DNA of 64,000 nt from DAIMFL01 sp964372215. Its GTDB lineage: Bacteria > Pseudomonadota > Alphaproteobacteria > Dongiales > Dongiaceae. The stretch spans positions 1-64,000 of the forward strand of contig CAYJQC010000022.1 in assembly GCA_964372215.1 (NCBI GenBank), in the 5' to 3' direction. The notes under the pieces were generated by a model. The model did not search any database, was not told where the DNA came from, and saw only the letters and a program-made list of their open reading frames with translations. The position numbers and the translations under genes were made by a program. This document shows, piece after piece, positions 25,053 through 35,758 of the stretch (the first letter of the stretch is position 1; each line of letters starts with the position of its first letter).

Positions 25053-25430
25053 ATGATTCGTCAGATCGGATCCGTGGCCGTCGCGGCGGCAGCGTTGCTG
25101 GTTAGCTTGGGCCTGCCGGCAGCGGCCGACGAGCCGGTAGCCGACGTGTCCATGCTGACGTTCACGGCGGCTGGCGGGGCGCTGGACAGCGCGACGCTGG
25201 GCGATGTCAGCGGCGGCACGCTGCTGGGCGAGCCGACCGACGCGGACGCCTGGCGCACCGACGCCGGCCATGCCTATCCGCTCGACCTCCCGGGCGTGGC
25301 CCAGCCGGCCGGCAGCGGGATCGCGGATTCCTCAGGTCTCGGCGCCTCGATGGGTGCATCGCCGCCGGCAGGCGGCTCGGCGCTCGGCGCCGGTGCGGTC
25401 GCCGGCGACATCGCCAACACGATTTTCTGA
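25053..25430 (+). CDS. small secreted protein of unknown function
   Basis: A 125-residue protein with signal peptide MIRQIGSVAVAAAALLVSLG to about PAAADEP, followed by a Gly/Ala/Asp-rich mature part without Cys or known motif and a C-terminal SALGAGAVAGDIANTIF. The ribosome site AGGAGGAGG is excellent, so translation is likely strong. It is divergent from a similar-sized secreted protein and followed by another. I do not recognise the family. Confidence 0.6.
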   Translation: MIRQIGSVAVAAAALLVSLGLPAAADEPVADVSMLTFTAAGGALDSATLGDVSGGTLLGEPTDADAWRTDAGHAYPLDLPGVAQPAGSGIADSSGLGASMGASPPAGGSALGAGAVAGDIANTIF

Positions 25431-25554
25431 ATCTTCTGAGCATCGAACTGCCGGATAGTCAGGGCGCGGCCGGCCGCCGGCGCCCGCCCGGGGCTGCGCA
25501 AGCGGCAGGCCGGCGCCATTGATATCGCCCGGCGGCGCGCATATGTGCTGAAGG

Positions 25555-25959
25555 ATGAAACTGCGGGCGGGAGGCGCGGAGCAGATGCGATGTATGTTGC
25601 TCACCGGCGCGGGCCTGCTGTCGCTGGCGACGCTTGTCGGCGGCGCCTCGGCCGGCGACACCGGCAGCCGCATACTCGATTCACGCTCGCGTGACGTCAT
25701 CCACCGCAACGTGCCGTCGCTGCAGTCGATCGTGCCGGGCGGCAACCTCACCACATCGCGCAGCCTGAGCGGCATGATCGGCGACCTCGAGGCGGCAGCC
25801 GGCGGCGGGAGTTCGGCAGGAGCCGGCCCCAGCTATCGCGGACTCGACTGCGTGCTGCATCACGAGCGGCTCGAGCGCTCGACGCGCCAGCTCTTCCCCG
25901 GCGCCTGCGATCCGACCGTCGACCAGGACGTCGGCTACCCCGCCTTCACCACGCGCTGA
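25555..25959 (+). CDS. small secreted protein of unknown function
   Basis: A 134-residue frame with a signal-like segment MLLTGAGLLSLATLVGGASA; the real start may be the ATG at 25585. The mature part has RSRDVIHRNVPSLQSIVPGG, a Gly/Ser linker and two Cys (GLDCVLHHERLE and FPGACDPTVDQ) that could form a disulfide. It is not recognised. It is the third secreted orphan in a 1.5-kb stretch. Confidence 0.55.
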   Translation: MKLRAGGAEQMRCMLLTGAGLLSLATLVGGASAGDTGSRILDSRSRDVIHRNVPSLQSIVPGGNLTTSRSLSGMIGDLEAAAGGGSSAGAGPSYRGLDCVLHHERLERSTRQLFPGACDPTVDQDVGYPAFTTR

Positions 25960-25977
25960 AGCACCGCGGGCGCGGGC

Positions 25978-26625
25978 TCACTTGCCGGCGGCCAGCACGG
26001 TGAGGCCGCGCTGGTGATCGGCGAGTTCCTCGATCACCGCGGCGACTTCGCCCTTGTCGGTCACGATCGACACCACGGCGCCGTCGAACTGAATGCCGAA
26101 CAATGCGACCCGCTGGCGAAAACTGAGGAACTGCACGCCGCCGACGTCGTCCGGCGACAGCTCGAGTATGGCCGGCAGATCGGCGCTGCTTCCCGGCCGG
26201 GCGAACACCAGCAGCAGGTCGCCGCTGCCATCGCGCGGCCCCAGGCTGCGCGACGGCGTGCCGAAGCGCCGCTCGATGTCGCCGAGTACCTCGCCGATCG
26301 CCGGCGCGGCACGCTCGACCGGCCAGCGCCAGCTGGTGGCGTGGCGGACCCAGAACAGCCGCGCGCCGTCCACCGACGCGGAGAAATGCAGGCTCAGCCG
26401 GCTGCCGTCGGTGAGGCTGGTTTCGATGCGGTCGTAGGGGAAGCTGAGGCCGACGCTGTCGCTGGCCCGGCCGGCCAGGATATTTTCGTAGACCGCCTCG
26501 ATCTCGCCGTCGGGCAGCGCCATGCCGAGGCGCAGGCCTTCGACCTCGAACGAGCCGGCCAGCGCCGGGCCGCACGGGCCGGCGAGCAGCGTCGCCGCAA
26601 GGGCGAGCCGCACAACGCCCCGCAT
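25978..26625 (-). CDS. exported protein of unknown function, coupled to CopD-like gene
   Basis: A 215-residue protein with a signal peptide (about 1-23, ALAG) and a predicted beta-rich mature domain. FEVEGLRLGMALPDGEIEAVYEN and the RFGTPSRSLGP segment resemble the outer-membrane assembly-like modules seen in some exported proteins (a SmpA/BamE-like pattern), but this is weak. Its ATG overlaps the stop of the upstream CopD-like gene (TGATG), so the two are co-translated. Confidence 0.6.
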   Translation of the reverse strand: MRGVVRLALAATLLAGPCGPALAGSFEVEGLRLGMALPDGEIEAVYENILAGRASDSVGLSFPYDRIETSLTDGSRLSLHFSASVDGARLFWVRHATSWRWPVERAAPAIGEVLGDIERRFGTPSRSLGPRDGSGDLLLVFARPGSSADLPAILELSPDDVGGVQFLSFRQRVALFGIQFDGAVVSIVTDKGEVAAVIEELADHQRGLTVLAAGK

Positions 26626-27089
26626 CAGAGGAATTCCCAGTACCGGCCGCTCGCCCCGACCATCGCGATCGCCAGGCCGAGCAGCATGTTGATGCCGACG
26701 ATGCGGCGGATCTGCGCGAGCTGCTTGCCCGCCGCCGCCAGGTCGCCGGCATCGAGTGCCCGGCACAGCCGCCGATAGGGGGCGAAGAACACGTGGAAGA
26801 ACAGCAGCATCATGATCCAGCCGCCGGCATGCATGATGTGAATGTGGATGCCGACATTGGCGAATCCGCCATAGATGCCGAAGATCATCCAGTAGCCGGT
26901 GGCGAACAGCACGCCGATCGACCCCCAGACCCAGGGAAAGAAGCCGGCGAAGGTCGCCCGCCATAGCGCCAGGCGCTGGGCCGGCTCCTGCTTCGCCGCG
27001 GCGGGTCGCTGGAACCGGTGGGCGAAGAACATGCCGCCGACCCAGATGATCGCGGCAACGGCGTGCAGGGCGATGGCAATGGCGGGCAT
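26625..27089 (-). CDS. CopD-like membrane protein
   Basis: A 154-residue protein with four predicted membrane helices. The N-terminal segment IALHAVAAIIWVGGMFFAHR matches the CopD/heme-type His-Trp-Gly-Gly pattern, and further His lie in HIHIMHAGGWIMML. CopD relatives move or bind copper or heme. It lies upstream of, and overlapping, the exported gene. It is probably an inner-membrane protein; a metal role is inferred from family only. Confidence 0.75.
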   Translation of the reverse strand: MPAIAIALHAVAAIIWVGGMFFAHRFQRPAAAKQEPAQRLALWRATFAGFFPWVWGSIGVLFATGYWMIFGIYGGFANVGIHIHIMHAGGWIMMLLFFHVFFAPYRRLCRALDAGDLAAAGKQLAQIRRIVGINMLLGLAIAMVGASGRYWEFL

Positions 27090-27125
27090 GGGCTGGGCCT
27101 TCCGGAGCTTGAGGCGGTAGGGTGG

Positions 27126-27278
27126 CTATTCCCGAATCGGGGCCGCGAACCGTCCGTCCAACGAGGTCTGCACAGTATCCGGCGCGCCGCATCCGGGGCC
27201 TGCGCCAGGGACCAGCGTCGCGGCCGCCAGCGCGGCAAGCACAATTCCAGACGGCTGGAGTCGCTGACCGCGCATCAT
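27126..27278 (-). CDS. possible 50-residue secreted peptide
   Basis: A short frame whose ATG overlaps the stop of the isochorismatase gene. It reads MMRGQRLQPSGIVLAALAAA and then a hydrophobic/Pro-Gly stretch with one Cys, like a signal or lipoprotein leader. It is too short for certainty; it may be chance. Confidence 0.3.
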   Translation of the reverse strand: MMRGQRLQPSGIVLAALAAATLVPGAGPGCGAPDTVQTSLDGRFAAPIRE

Positions 27279-27982
27279 CCGGCTGCGCCCGCCGTTCGGT
27301 CGAGCGAGCCGCCGGCCCGATCCAACCCGCGCACCACGGCCTCGGCGGTCGCCACCACGCCGAACACGCCGCCTTCGACGGTCGTCATGTGCACCGCGGC
27401 CTGGTGCGCGTAGCTGTCGGCGCTGGCGCAGGCGTCTTCGATCAGGCAGCACTGGAAGTTACGATCGTTGGCCTCGCGCAGCGTGGTGTGGACGCAGACA
27501 TCGGTGGTGCAGCCGGAGAACAGCAGATGGGTGATTCCGCGGGCGCGCAGCACGTGCTCGAGATCGGTGTAGCAGAACGCGCCGTTCGCGGTCTTGTCGA
27601 CGATCGGTTCGCCGGCGCGCGGCGCCAGTTCGGGAACGATCTCGTAGCCCGGCGTGCCGCGCACCAGCACCGGATCGGGCCCGTCGAAATCGATCCCCGA
27701 GCGCTTGGCCTTCCAGCGCTCGTAGGCGGTGAGGTCGGCGAGATCCCGGCGATAGCCCTGGCGGGTCCACACGATCAGGCAGCCGGCGCGGCGCGCCGCC
27801 GCCACCACCGCTTGTATCGCCGGCACGATGGCACGCAGCGGCGCGGCGTCGTAGCCCTTGCGCGTGAAGTAGCCGCCCTCGCCGACGAAGTCTGTCTGCA
27901 TGTCGATGACCAGCAGCGCGGTTGCCGCGGTGTCGAGGCGCCCGTCATAGGGGTAGTCGAAGGGACGTGCAGCAATCGTCAT
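27275..27982 (-). CDS. cysteine hydrolase, isochorismatase family (RutB/biuret hydrolase-like)
   Basis: A 235-residue hydrolase. The catalytic triad is visible: Asp in LLVIDMQTDFVG, Lys in IVDKTANGAF and Cys in FSGCTTDVCVHTT. The N-terminal sequence FDYPYDGRLDTAATALLVID resembles RutB and biuret amidohydrolase branches that cleave ureido or amide bonds in nitrogen scavenging. The ATG at 27982 is used since longer readings overlap the P-type ATPase. Substrate cannot be fixed. Confidence 0.83.
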   Translation of the reverse strand: MTIAARPFDYPYDGRLDTAATALLVIDMQTDFVGEGGYFTRKGYDAAPLRAIVPAIQAVVAAARRAGCLIVWTRQGYRRDLADLTAYERWKAKRSGIDFDGPDPVLVRGTPGYEIVPELAPRAGEPIVDKTANGAFCYTDLEHVLRARGITHLLFSGCTTDVCVHTTLREANDRNFQCCLIEDACASADSYAHQAAVHMTTVEGGVFGVVATAEAVVRGLDRAGGSLDRTAGAAG

Positions 27983-28086
27983 CGGCGCGGCCGACCTGTC
28001 CTGTACAGAAGGACGATAGCCGAGCGTCCGTCCGCGCGGAAGCGCCCCGGTTCCGTCCGCAGGATCGGGATGCCGCCGCGACCGGG

Positions 28087-30843
<2,757 letters not shown>

Positions 30844-31101
30844 CGGCGGTTCCGGACTACGCGATGCCACCCCACTCCGGGTGCTGGTTCCGGCGCGGGC
30901 AGGGCAAGACAGCGCCCGTGGGCTCCGGGGCCGAGGGTTGGAGGCTCGCAAACCCGCAATTTTGCGCCATGATTCAGGTCATTTATCCATTCGTTAACCG
31001 GATAGTCCTAACGTTTCAGCCCGATGCGGCCGCGCGATGCCAGCCGTGCCGCCGCCGGGCGGCGGGGATGCGCGTCCACGGACGGACCGGGAGATGAGCC
31101 G

Positions 31102-31629
31102 ATGACCGGCTGCTGCGCCGTTGCCAGGGTCGCCAATGATACGACCGACGCCCGCGATGAGCTGCGCGGGCGCCTGCGGGGCTCCAACGTCAATCCACAG
31201 ACCTTCCTCGCCACCGACTATCTGAATCACTTCAACGAAATCGCCATGATCCTGGACATCCTGGCGGATTGCCCGGACTGCTTCGAAGACGCGTGCGGCT
31301 GGCAGCCCAAGAGCTACGCCCAGCATTTCGCCGACAGCACGCTGTCCGATCGCGCGCTGGCGATCGAGGCCTATGCCCGCGCGCCGCGCAAGTACCGGCA
31401 GCCCTTCGACCAGATCGTCGAGCAGATGGACAACCTCGTGCTGTTCGCGCTGCGCCGGCTCGAGGCGCCGGTGGCGCAGCAGGACGCGGCGGAGATCCAG
31501 CGCGTCGCCGGTGCCGTGGCGCGCCGCATGCAGGACATGGTGGCGACGGCCAGCGCCGTGATCCACGGCAACATGGATACCGCCGATCAAGAGGGTGTCG
31601 ACGCCTTGCTGGAACAGAAGTCGACATGA
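31102..31629 (+). CDS. conserved-looking protein of unknown function, helical, Cys-rich
   Basis: A 175-residue protein starting MTGCCAVARVANDT, with the ATG after GGGAG. It carries ILADCPDCFEDACGW (three Cys and a Trp) in the middle and long amphipathic helices after it (QIVEQMDNLVLFALRRLEA). There is no signal peptide. The even composition and strong helical pattern argue for a real protein, but I do not recognise it. The Cys group may bind metal or a cluster. Confidence 0.65.
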   Translation: MTGCCAVARVANDTTDARDELRGRLRGSNVNPQTFLATDYLNHFNEIAMILDILADCPDCFEDACGWQPKSYAQHFADSTLSDRALAIEAYARAPRKYRQPFDQIVEQMDNLVLFALRRLEAPVAQQDAAEIQRVAGAVARRMQDMVATASAVIHGNMDTADQEGVDALLEQKST

Positions 31630-31748
31630 ACGATCGGGCGCAACCCACGGTCGCCTGCACCGGACTGCGCTGGGCGCTCCGGATCATCGGCGTCGTGGCG
31701 CAGCGCAGCGTCGCGCCGACCGGCGAAGGTCCGATTCTCGATACCTGA
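31626..31748 (+). CDS. possible 40-residue downstream peptide
   Basis: An ATG overlaps the stop of the preceding gene (ATGA) and gives a 40-residue frame with a short hydrophobic part (LRWALRIIGVVAQ). Only the coupling supports it. Confidence 0.22.
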   Translation: MNDRAQPTVACTGLRWALRIIGVVAQRSVAPTGEGPILDT

Positions 31749-31791
31749 AATGCGCTGGAGCGACGGCAGCGGTCGCTGCCGAGCGGCCTTC

Positions 31792-32253
31792 TCAGGGCTG
31801 CGGCGGCGTAAAGCCGTCGGAGATCAATCCGGACTGGCTCATCCCGTCGAGCAGCGCGCCCTGGATCTGCGAGGCCATTCCCTGCTCGCTCGACAGGGTC
31901 GAAACCATGTCGTCGGTTCCGCCGAACGCGGTCGGCCCGAACACCGGCTTGCCGTCTTCGGTGTACAGGTAGATGACGGTTCCGGTGCGCAGCTGCGCGA
32001 GCTCGGCCTTTTGCTCGGCGGTCAGGTCTTCCTCGGCGGGAGTGTCGATCCCCTGCCACGCCATTTCAAAGCTCTCCCCGACCACGCCGTCGAGCTGATC
32101 GGCGCCCATTGCCTCGAGCGCGACGTCGTGAAGCTGGTTCCACTCGTCGGCGTAGATCTCGTCTGCCGACGCGGAGATACCGGCACCAAGCACCAGTGCG
32201 CCGGCGACGGCGGCGCTGCAGATCTGGGTACGAAAGCGGGCGGCGCTGGACAT
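31792..32253 (-). CDS. secreted protein of unknown function
   Basis: A 153-residue protein with signal peptide ending about ISASADE. The mature part is acidic: EIYADEWNQLHDVALEAMGA, GTVIYLYTEDGKPVFGPTAF, and a C-terminal GLISDGFTPPQP. No Cys after the signal and no known motif. The gene has its own upstream region and is preceded by AT-rich DNA. Confidence 0.6.
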   Translation of the reverse strand: MSSAARFRTQICSAAVAGALVLGAGISASADEIYADEWNQLHDVALEAMGADQLDGVVGESFEMAWQGIDTPAEEDLTAEQKAELAQLRTGTVIYLYTEDGKPVFGPTAFGGTDDMVSTLSSEQGMASQIQGALLDGMSQSGLISDGFTPPQP

Positions 32254-32485
32254 GACCTTGTCTCCGGGCGGGCCTAAGTCTCCGGGCGAGCCTCACGTCG
32301 CGCGGGGCGGCGGCGACCACCGGCCCGAGGAACGCCGGTCAAATCTAGCGCAGAGCCGCACCGCGAACAAGCGAAGGGTTGTCGGTCGGATCGAAGAGAT
32401 ATTCTGTAATGTATTGAAATAAAGGGGATAAAATGTAAACCAGATGCGCCGGCATATTAACAATTCTTTAGGAAGCCGGGAGTCA
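32254..32485. other. intergenic AT-rich stretch
   Basis: About 230 bases without a gene. The part 32385-32475 is strikingly AT-rich for this genome (ATTGAAATAAAGG, ATAAAATGTAAACC, ATATTAACAATTCTT) and probably holds promoters for the candidate small RNA to the right and perhaps for the secreted-protein gene to the left. I cannot fix exact -35/-10 boxes. Confidence 0.4.
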
Positions 32486-32558
32486 CTATGGCGACCATAG
32501 GTTGCCTCCAAAGACTCTCATCGGCCGCGCCCTCAGCAGGCGCGGCCGCGTCTTTTTT
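32486..32558 (+). ncRNA. candidate small RNA with intrinsic terminator
   Basis: A hairpin CTATGG-cga-CCATAG (32486-32500) is followed by a single-stranded GTTGCCTCCAAAGACTC part that contains an anti-Shine-Dalgarno CCTCC, then a strong terminator hairpin and a T-run. No plus-strand protein gene precedes it within 700 bases other than the one ending at 31629. The layout is that of trans-acting alphaproteobacterial small RNAs. It may also code a very short peptide, since ATG lies in the first hairpin after GGGAG. Confidence 0.4.
32522..32558 (+). terminator. rho-independent terminator
   Basis: The stem is CGGCCGCGCC (32522-32531) with GGCGCGGCCG (32539-32548), 7-base loop, then TTTTTT at 32553-32558. 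It is oriented for the plus strand. Confidence 0.7.
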
Positions 32559-32725
32559 CGGGGTAGGCCGAACTCTGGGGCCGCCGGCTCCGCCCCCACC
32601 GCCGCCACNNNNNNNNNNCTTGGCCCCCCTTCGGTGCCCCCAACACCCGCCCAGCGCCCCCCCCCCCCCCCGGCGCGCCCGCTTCTTTTTCCGGTGTAGC
32701 GCGAAGTCTGGGGCGGCGTGCTCGG
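32539..32725 (+). repeat. imperfect duplication flanking the assembly gap
   Basis: About 54 bases at 32539-32592 reappear with scattered differences at 32672-32725: both have GGCGCG, a CTTTTT run, GGnGTAG and GTCTGGGG/CTCTGGGG. Between them lie GC-monotone sequence, 10 Ns and a run of 15 Cs. This looks like the same bases read badly from two contig ends rather than a biological repeat. Confidence 0.6.
32609..32618. other. assembly gap (10 N)
   Basis: Ten Ns joined by low-complexity C-rich sequence on both sides, including a C-run at 32657-32671. It is a scaffold gap of unknown true size. Confidence 0.98.
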
Positions 32726-32757
32726 CCGCGAGGCCCGCAACCGCGGCCCGCCGCCGA

Positions 32758-34386
32758 TCAGCGCTGGTGGCGGATTTCGCCGCCGACGATGGTCATCTCG
32801 ACCGAGGTGTCGGCGATGGCACCGGCGGGAACCTCGAACACGTCGCGATCGAGCACCGCGAAATCGGCGAGCTTGCCGGGCTCGAGCGAGCCCTTGTCCG
32901 CCTCCTCGAATCCGGCATGGGCGCCGAGCAGGGTATAGGCGCGGAGCGCCTCGGTGACGCTCACTGCCTGTCGCGGGCCGATCGGCCGGCCGGTGTCGGT
33001 GGTGCGCGTCACCATGGCGCCGATGACCGGCCAGGGATTGGTGTCGCAGATCGGCGCATCCGAATGCCCGGGCGCGGGCACGCCGGCATCGTTCAGGCTG
33101 CGATGCGGCCACATCCAGGCCATCGCCGCGTCACCGCGATTCTCGGCATAGGCATCGCCAAGGCTGTGCATGAATCCGGTCGCCGAGGAATCGATCACGC
33201 CCAGGCGCTTGATGCGTTCCAGGATGGCCGGCGTGACGTAGCAGCAGTGCTCGACGCGGCTGCGGTGATCCGCGCGCGGGTGGGCGGCGAGCGCCGCCTC
33301 GATCGCGTCGAGCGCGAAGTCGATGCCGCGGTCGCCGATGCCTTCGACGCAGACCCGGAGCCCGGCCTTGTGCGCCCGCACCACCCTTGGGATGAGATCC
33401 TCGGCCTCGTAGAGCAGCATGCCGCAATTCGGCACCGGCTCGCCCGGCACCGCCTTGCCGACATAGGGATCGTAATAGGCCGCGGTGCGCCCGCTGGTGC
33501 TGCAATCGGGACACCACTCGACCCCGATCACGCGCAGCCATTCGTCGCCGAAGCCGGTGCGGATGCCGGCCTGGAGATAGGCGTCGACCAGGGCGTCGTC
33601 ACGGCCGTCGAGGATGATGCCGACGCGCATCGGCAGGCGGCCATCGCCGCGCAGCCGCTGATAGGCCTCGATCGCGCGTCCGGCGGTCAGCGAGTTGTGC
33701 AGCGAGGTGACGCCGTGGCGCAGGTAGCGCGTGAACACCTGCTCCAGGCCGCGCATGTAGTCCTCGACCCGGTAGTCGGTCTTGATGCGCTCCTCGAGGG
33801 TCCAGGCGGCCATCTCGCGCAGCAGGCCGGTCATGCGGCCGGTGGCGGGGTCGCGGTCGTAGCGGCCATGCGGCGGATCCGCCGCGTCCTCGCTGACGCC
33901 GAAGGCACGCAGCATGGCGGTGTTGACCACGGCGATGTGGTGATCGGTGCGGTACAGCCAGACCGGCCGCCCGTGCGATACCGCATCGAGCGCCTCGCGC
34001 GTCGGATAGCCGCCGCATTTCTGATCGTTGTAGCCGAAGGCCAGCAGCCATTCGCCGTCGCCGAGCCGGGCCGATTCGCGCTCGACGAAGGCGAGCATCT
34101 CGGCGACCGAGCGGATCTGCGGCCAGCCGATGTCGCGCCAGCGCAGCAGCGTGAGCGCATGGCTGTCGGGGTGACAATGCGAATCGATCAGTCCGGGAAC
34201 CGCGGTTCGCCCGTCCAGGTCGACGATGCGGGTGTCCGGACCCGCCAGCGCCGCGACCTCGGCGTCGTCTCCGCTGGCCAGAATGCGGCCGCGCCAGACG
34301 GCCGCCGCCTGTACCCGGCGATTGCCGGGATCGAGCGTCGCAATCCTGCCGTTTCGCAGGATCAGTTCGGCAGCGGGGCGAGGCAT
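32758..34386 (-). CDS. amidohydrolase family protein (YtcJ/Amidohydro_3-like)
   Basis: A 542-residue metal-dependent hydrolase. The N-terminal small barrel begins LILRNGRIATLDPGNRRVQA, the metal motif is PGLIDSHCHPDSH, further ligands are in RVEHCCYVTP (His) and APGHSDAPICDTNPW (Asp), and the C-terminus has GSLEPGKLADFAVLDRDVFE. YtcJ-like enzymes act on N-acyl or aryl amides; the substrate is unknown. The ATG at 34386 starts the usual N-terminus; longer readings run through the upstream spacer. The stop lies 32 bases after the duplicated sequence beside the gap, so the end is near poor-quality DNA but intact. Confidence 0.85.
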   Translation of the reverse strand: MPRPAAELILRNGRIATLDPGNRRVQAAAVWRGRILASGDDAEVAALAGPDTRIVDLDGRTAVPGLIDSHCHPDSHALTLLRWRDIGWPQIRSVAEMLAFVERESARLGDGEWLLAFGYNDQKCGGYPTREALDAVSHGRPVWLYRTDHHIAVVNTAMLRAFGVSEDAADPPHGRYDRDPATGRMTGLLREMAAWTLEERIKTDYRVEDYMRGLEQVFTRYLRHGVTSLHNSLTAGRAIEAYQRLRGDGRLPMRVGIILDGRDDALVDAYLQAGIRTGFGDEWLRVIGVEWCPDCSTSGRTAAYYDPYVGKAVPGEPVPNCGMLLYEAEDLIPRVVRAHKAGLRVCVEGIGDRGIDFALDAIEAALAAHPRADHRSRVEHCCYVTPAILERIKRLGVIDSSATGFMHSLGDAYAENRGDAAMAWMWPHRSLNDAGVPAPGHSDAPICDTNPWPVIGAMVTRTTDTGRPIGPRQAVSVTEALRAYTLLGAHAGFEEADKGSLEPGKLADFAVLDRDVFEVPAGAIADTSVEMTIVGGEIRHQR

Positions 34387-34587
34387 GAGAGGATTCCTAT
34401 CCGAAGGGGGCGCTGCGGACAGCCGCGCGCTTCCGGACGCAATCATGTTGTCGAACCGTCGCCGGCGCAACCGACCACAGATTTGCCACACCTGGAGCCG
34501 CGGTCGCTTCGGCACAGTGGCGGGCGTGCAGTGCGACTCGCCGCGCCAGCGGTGCATCGGCTGCCGCATCCCGAGTGTTCCGACCAT

Positions 34588-34673
34588 GGGTCCTCGACCC
34601 CGGCCGGAACGCTGCCGGGACTTCTCCACACACACGCGACTTCAGACCCCGCCTTCGGCGGGGTCTTTTTTTT
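34588..34673 (+). ncRNA. candidate small RNA ending in a strong terminator
   Basis: In the 469-bp spacer 34387-34855, plus-strand hairpins GGGTC-ctc-GACCC (34588-34600) and CCCGGC/GCCGGG precede a C/A-rich linker (CTTCTCCACACACACGCG) and a strong terminator. No plus-strand gene ends nearby, so the terminator needs another transcript; a small RNA is the simplest reading. The 5' end is unknown. Confidence 0.35.
34644..34673 (+). terminator. rho-independent terminator
   Basis: AGACCCCGCC-ttc-GGCGGGGTCT with eight Ts from 34666 to 34673. It is the strongest intrinsic terminator in the window and is oriented for the plus strand. Confidence 0.85.
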
Positions 34674-34855
34674 GTGCGGCAAGCAGGTCCCCGAATTCTG
34701 CTCAAACTGAAGAGTATCTGCGGGAATTCATCGTTAACTTATTGTAATGGTTAATGAATTCTAAGGATTATCTTGATTTTTCCCGCAATGCCGGATAAAC
34801 ACTCGCGGCGCAGCCGGGCGCCTGTCGGGCCGGCCATTGTGGGGAGCACTCAGTG

Positions 34856-35686
34856 ATGAAACTTACTGTCAGCAAGGCGGCCCTCGCCGCGGGTTGTAGC
34901 GCCCTTCTGTACGCGGCTCCTGCGATGGCGGAGCCCGAAGTCGGTTCGGTGGCGCAGCGCGATTTCCTCGGCGCCACCGGCACGCGGGAATCCGGCGAGC
35001 AGCACGATCTGTACTTCAACCAGCAGGTCTACACCAACGAGTTGGTCGAGACCGGCGCGCGGGCGACCACCAACCTGCTGTTCCTCGATCGCACCTCGCT
35101 CTATGTCGGCGCCCAGTCCCAGGTACGCCTGGACAAGTTCATCTACGATCCGGAGCAGCGGCTCGGCGACGTGGCGATCAGCTTTGGCAAGGGTGCGTTC
35201 CGCTTCGTCACCGGCGAGATCGAGAACAAGGACAACGTCACGCTAAAGACGCCGACCGCGACCATGACGATCCGCGGCACCGAACTGCTGATCTTCGTGC
35301 TGAGCGACGGCACCAGCGAGGTGAACGTGCTGAGCGGCGCCATCGATCTGCTGCCCTGCGACGCCGCCGAGCCGGTCCGGATCGAAACCGGGCGGGCGAT
35401 CCTGATCTCCGGCAGTTGCGAGACGGCGGAGACGGAGGCCCGGCTGCTGCCGTTCGGCCAGGAGTATCCGCGCATGCCGACCGATTTCGCCGCGCTCGAC
35501 GACTCGATCGAGCCGGCGGCGGGCGGCGGCGACGGGCCGGGCGGCGACTCTGCGCGCGGCGACGGTCCGTCCGGCTCGGCGCCTGCCCCTAGCCGCGACT
35601 CCGAAAGCGACACCAACGACGGCGACGGCGAGCCGAGTCCGGGCGACGGCGAAGGCGGCTCCATCGACGGCAACGACAGTCTGTGA
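34856..35686 (+). CDS. exported FecR-domain protein
   Basis: A 276-residue protein with signal peptide (about 1-25, PAMAEP) and a FecR domain (about 45-170), seen in RLDKFIYDPEQRLGDVAIS, GAFRFVTGEI and TPTATMTIRGTELLIFV. The tail (about 215-276) is a Gly/Asp/Ser-rich acidic linker. Stand-alone FecR-domain proteins without sigma factor or TonB receptor are usually periplasmic or surface proteins of unknown role. The ATG at 34856 follows GGGGAG. The AT-rich DNA before it (34700-34795) probably holds its promoter. Confidence 0.8.
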   Translation: MKLTVSKAALAAGCSALLYAAPAMAEPEVGSVAQRDFLGATGTRESGEQHDLYFNQQVYTNELVETGARATTNLLFLDRTSLYVGAQSQVRLDKFIYDPEQRLGDVAISFGKGAFRFVTGEIENKDNVTLKTPTATMTIRGTELLIFVLSDGTSEVNVLSGAIDLLPCDAAEPVRIETGRAILISGSCETAETEARLLPFGQEYPRMPTDFAALDDSIEPAAGGGDGPGGDSARGDGPSGSAPAPSRDSESDTNDGDGEPSPGDGEGGSIDGNDSL

Positions 35687-35724
35687 TGCTGACGGCCGCG
35701 CCCTGAGCTATCGCGATGAACATG

Positions 35725-35753
35725 GAACCGCCGGGGCATCGTCCCGGCGGTTC
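35725..35753. terminator. hairpin between convergent genes
   Basis: GAACCGCCGGG (35725-35735) pairs with CCCGGCGGTTC (35743-35753) around a 7-base loop. The T-tract is weak (TGCTTTC). It sits between the FecR gene and the patatin gene and may end both transcripts. Confidence 0.55.
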
Positions 35754-35758
35754 TGCTT

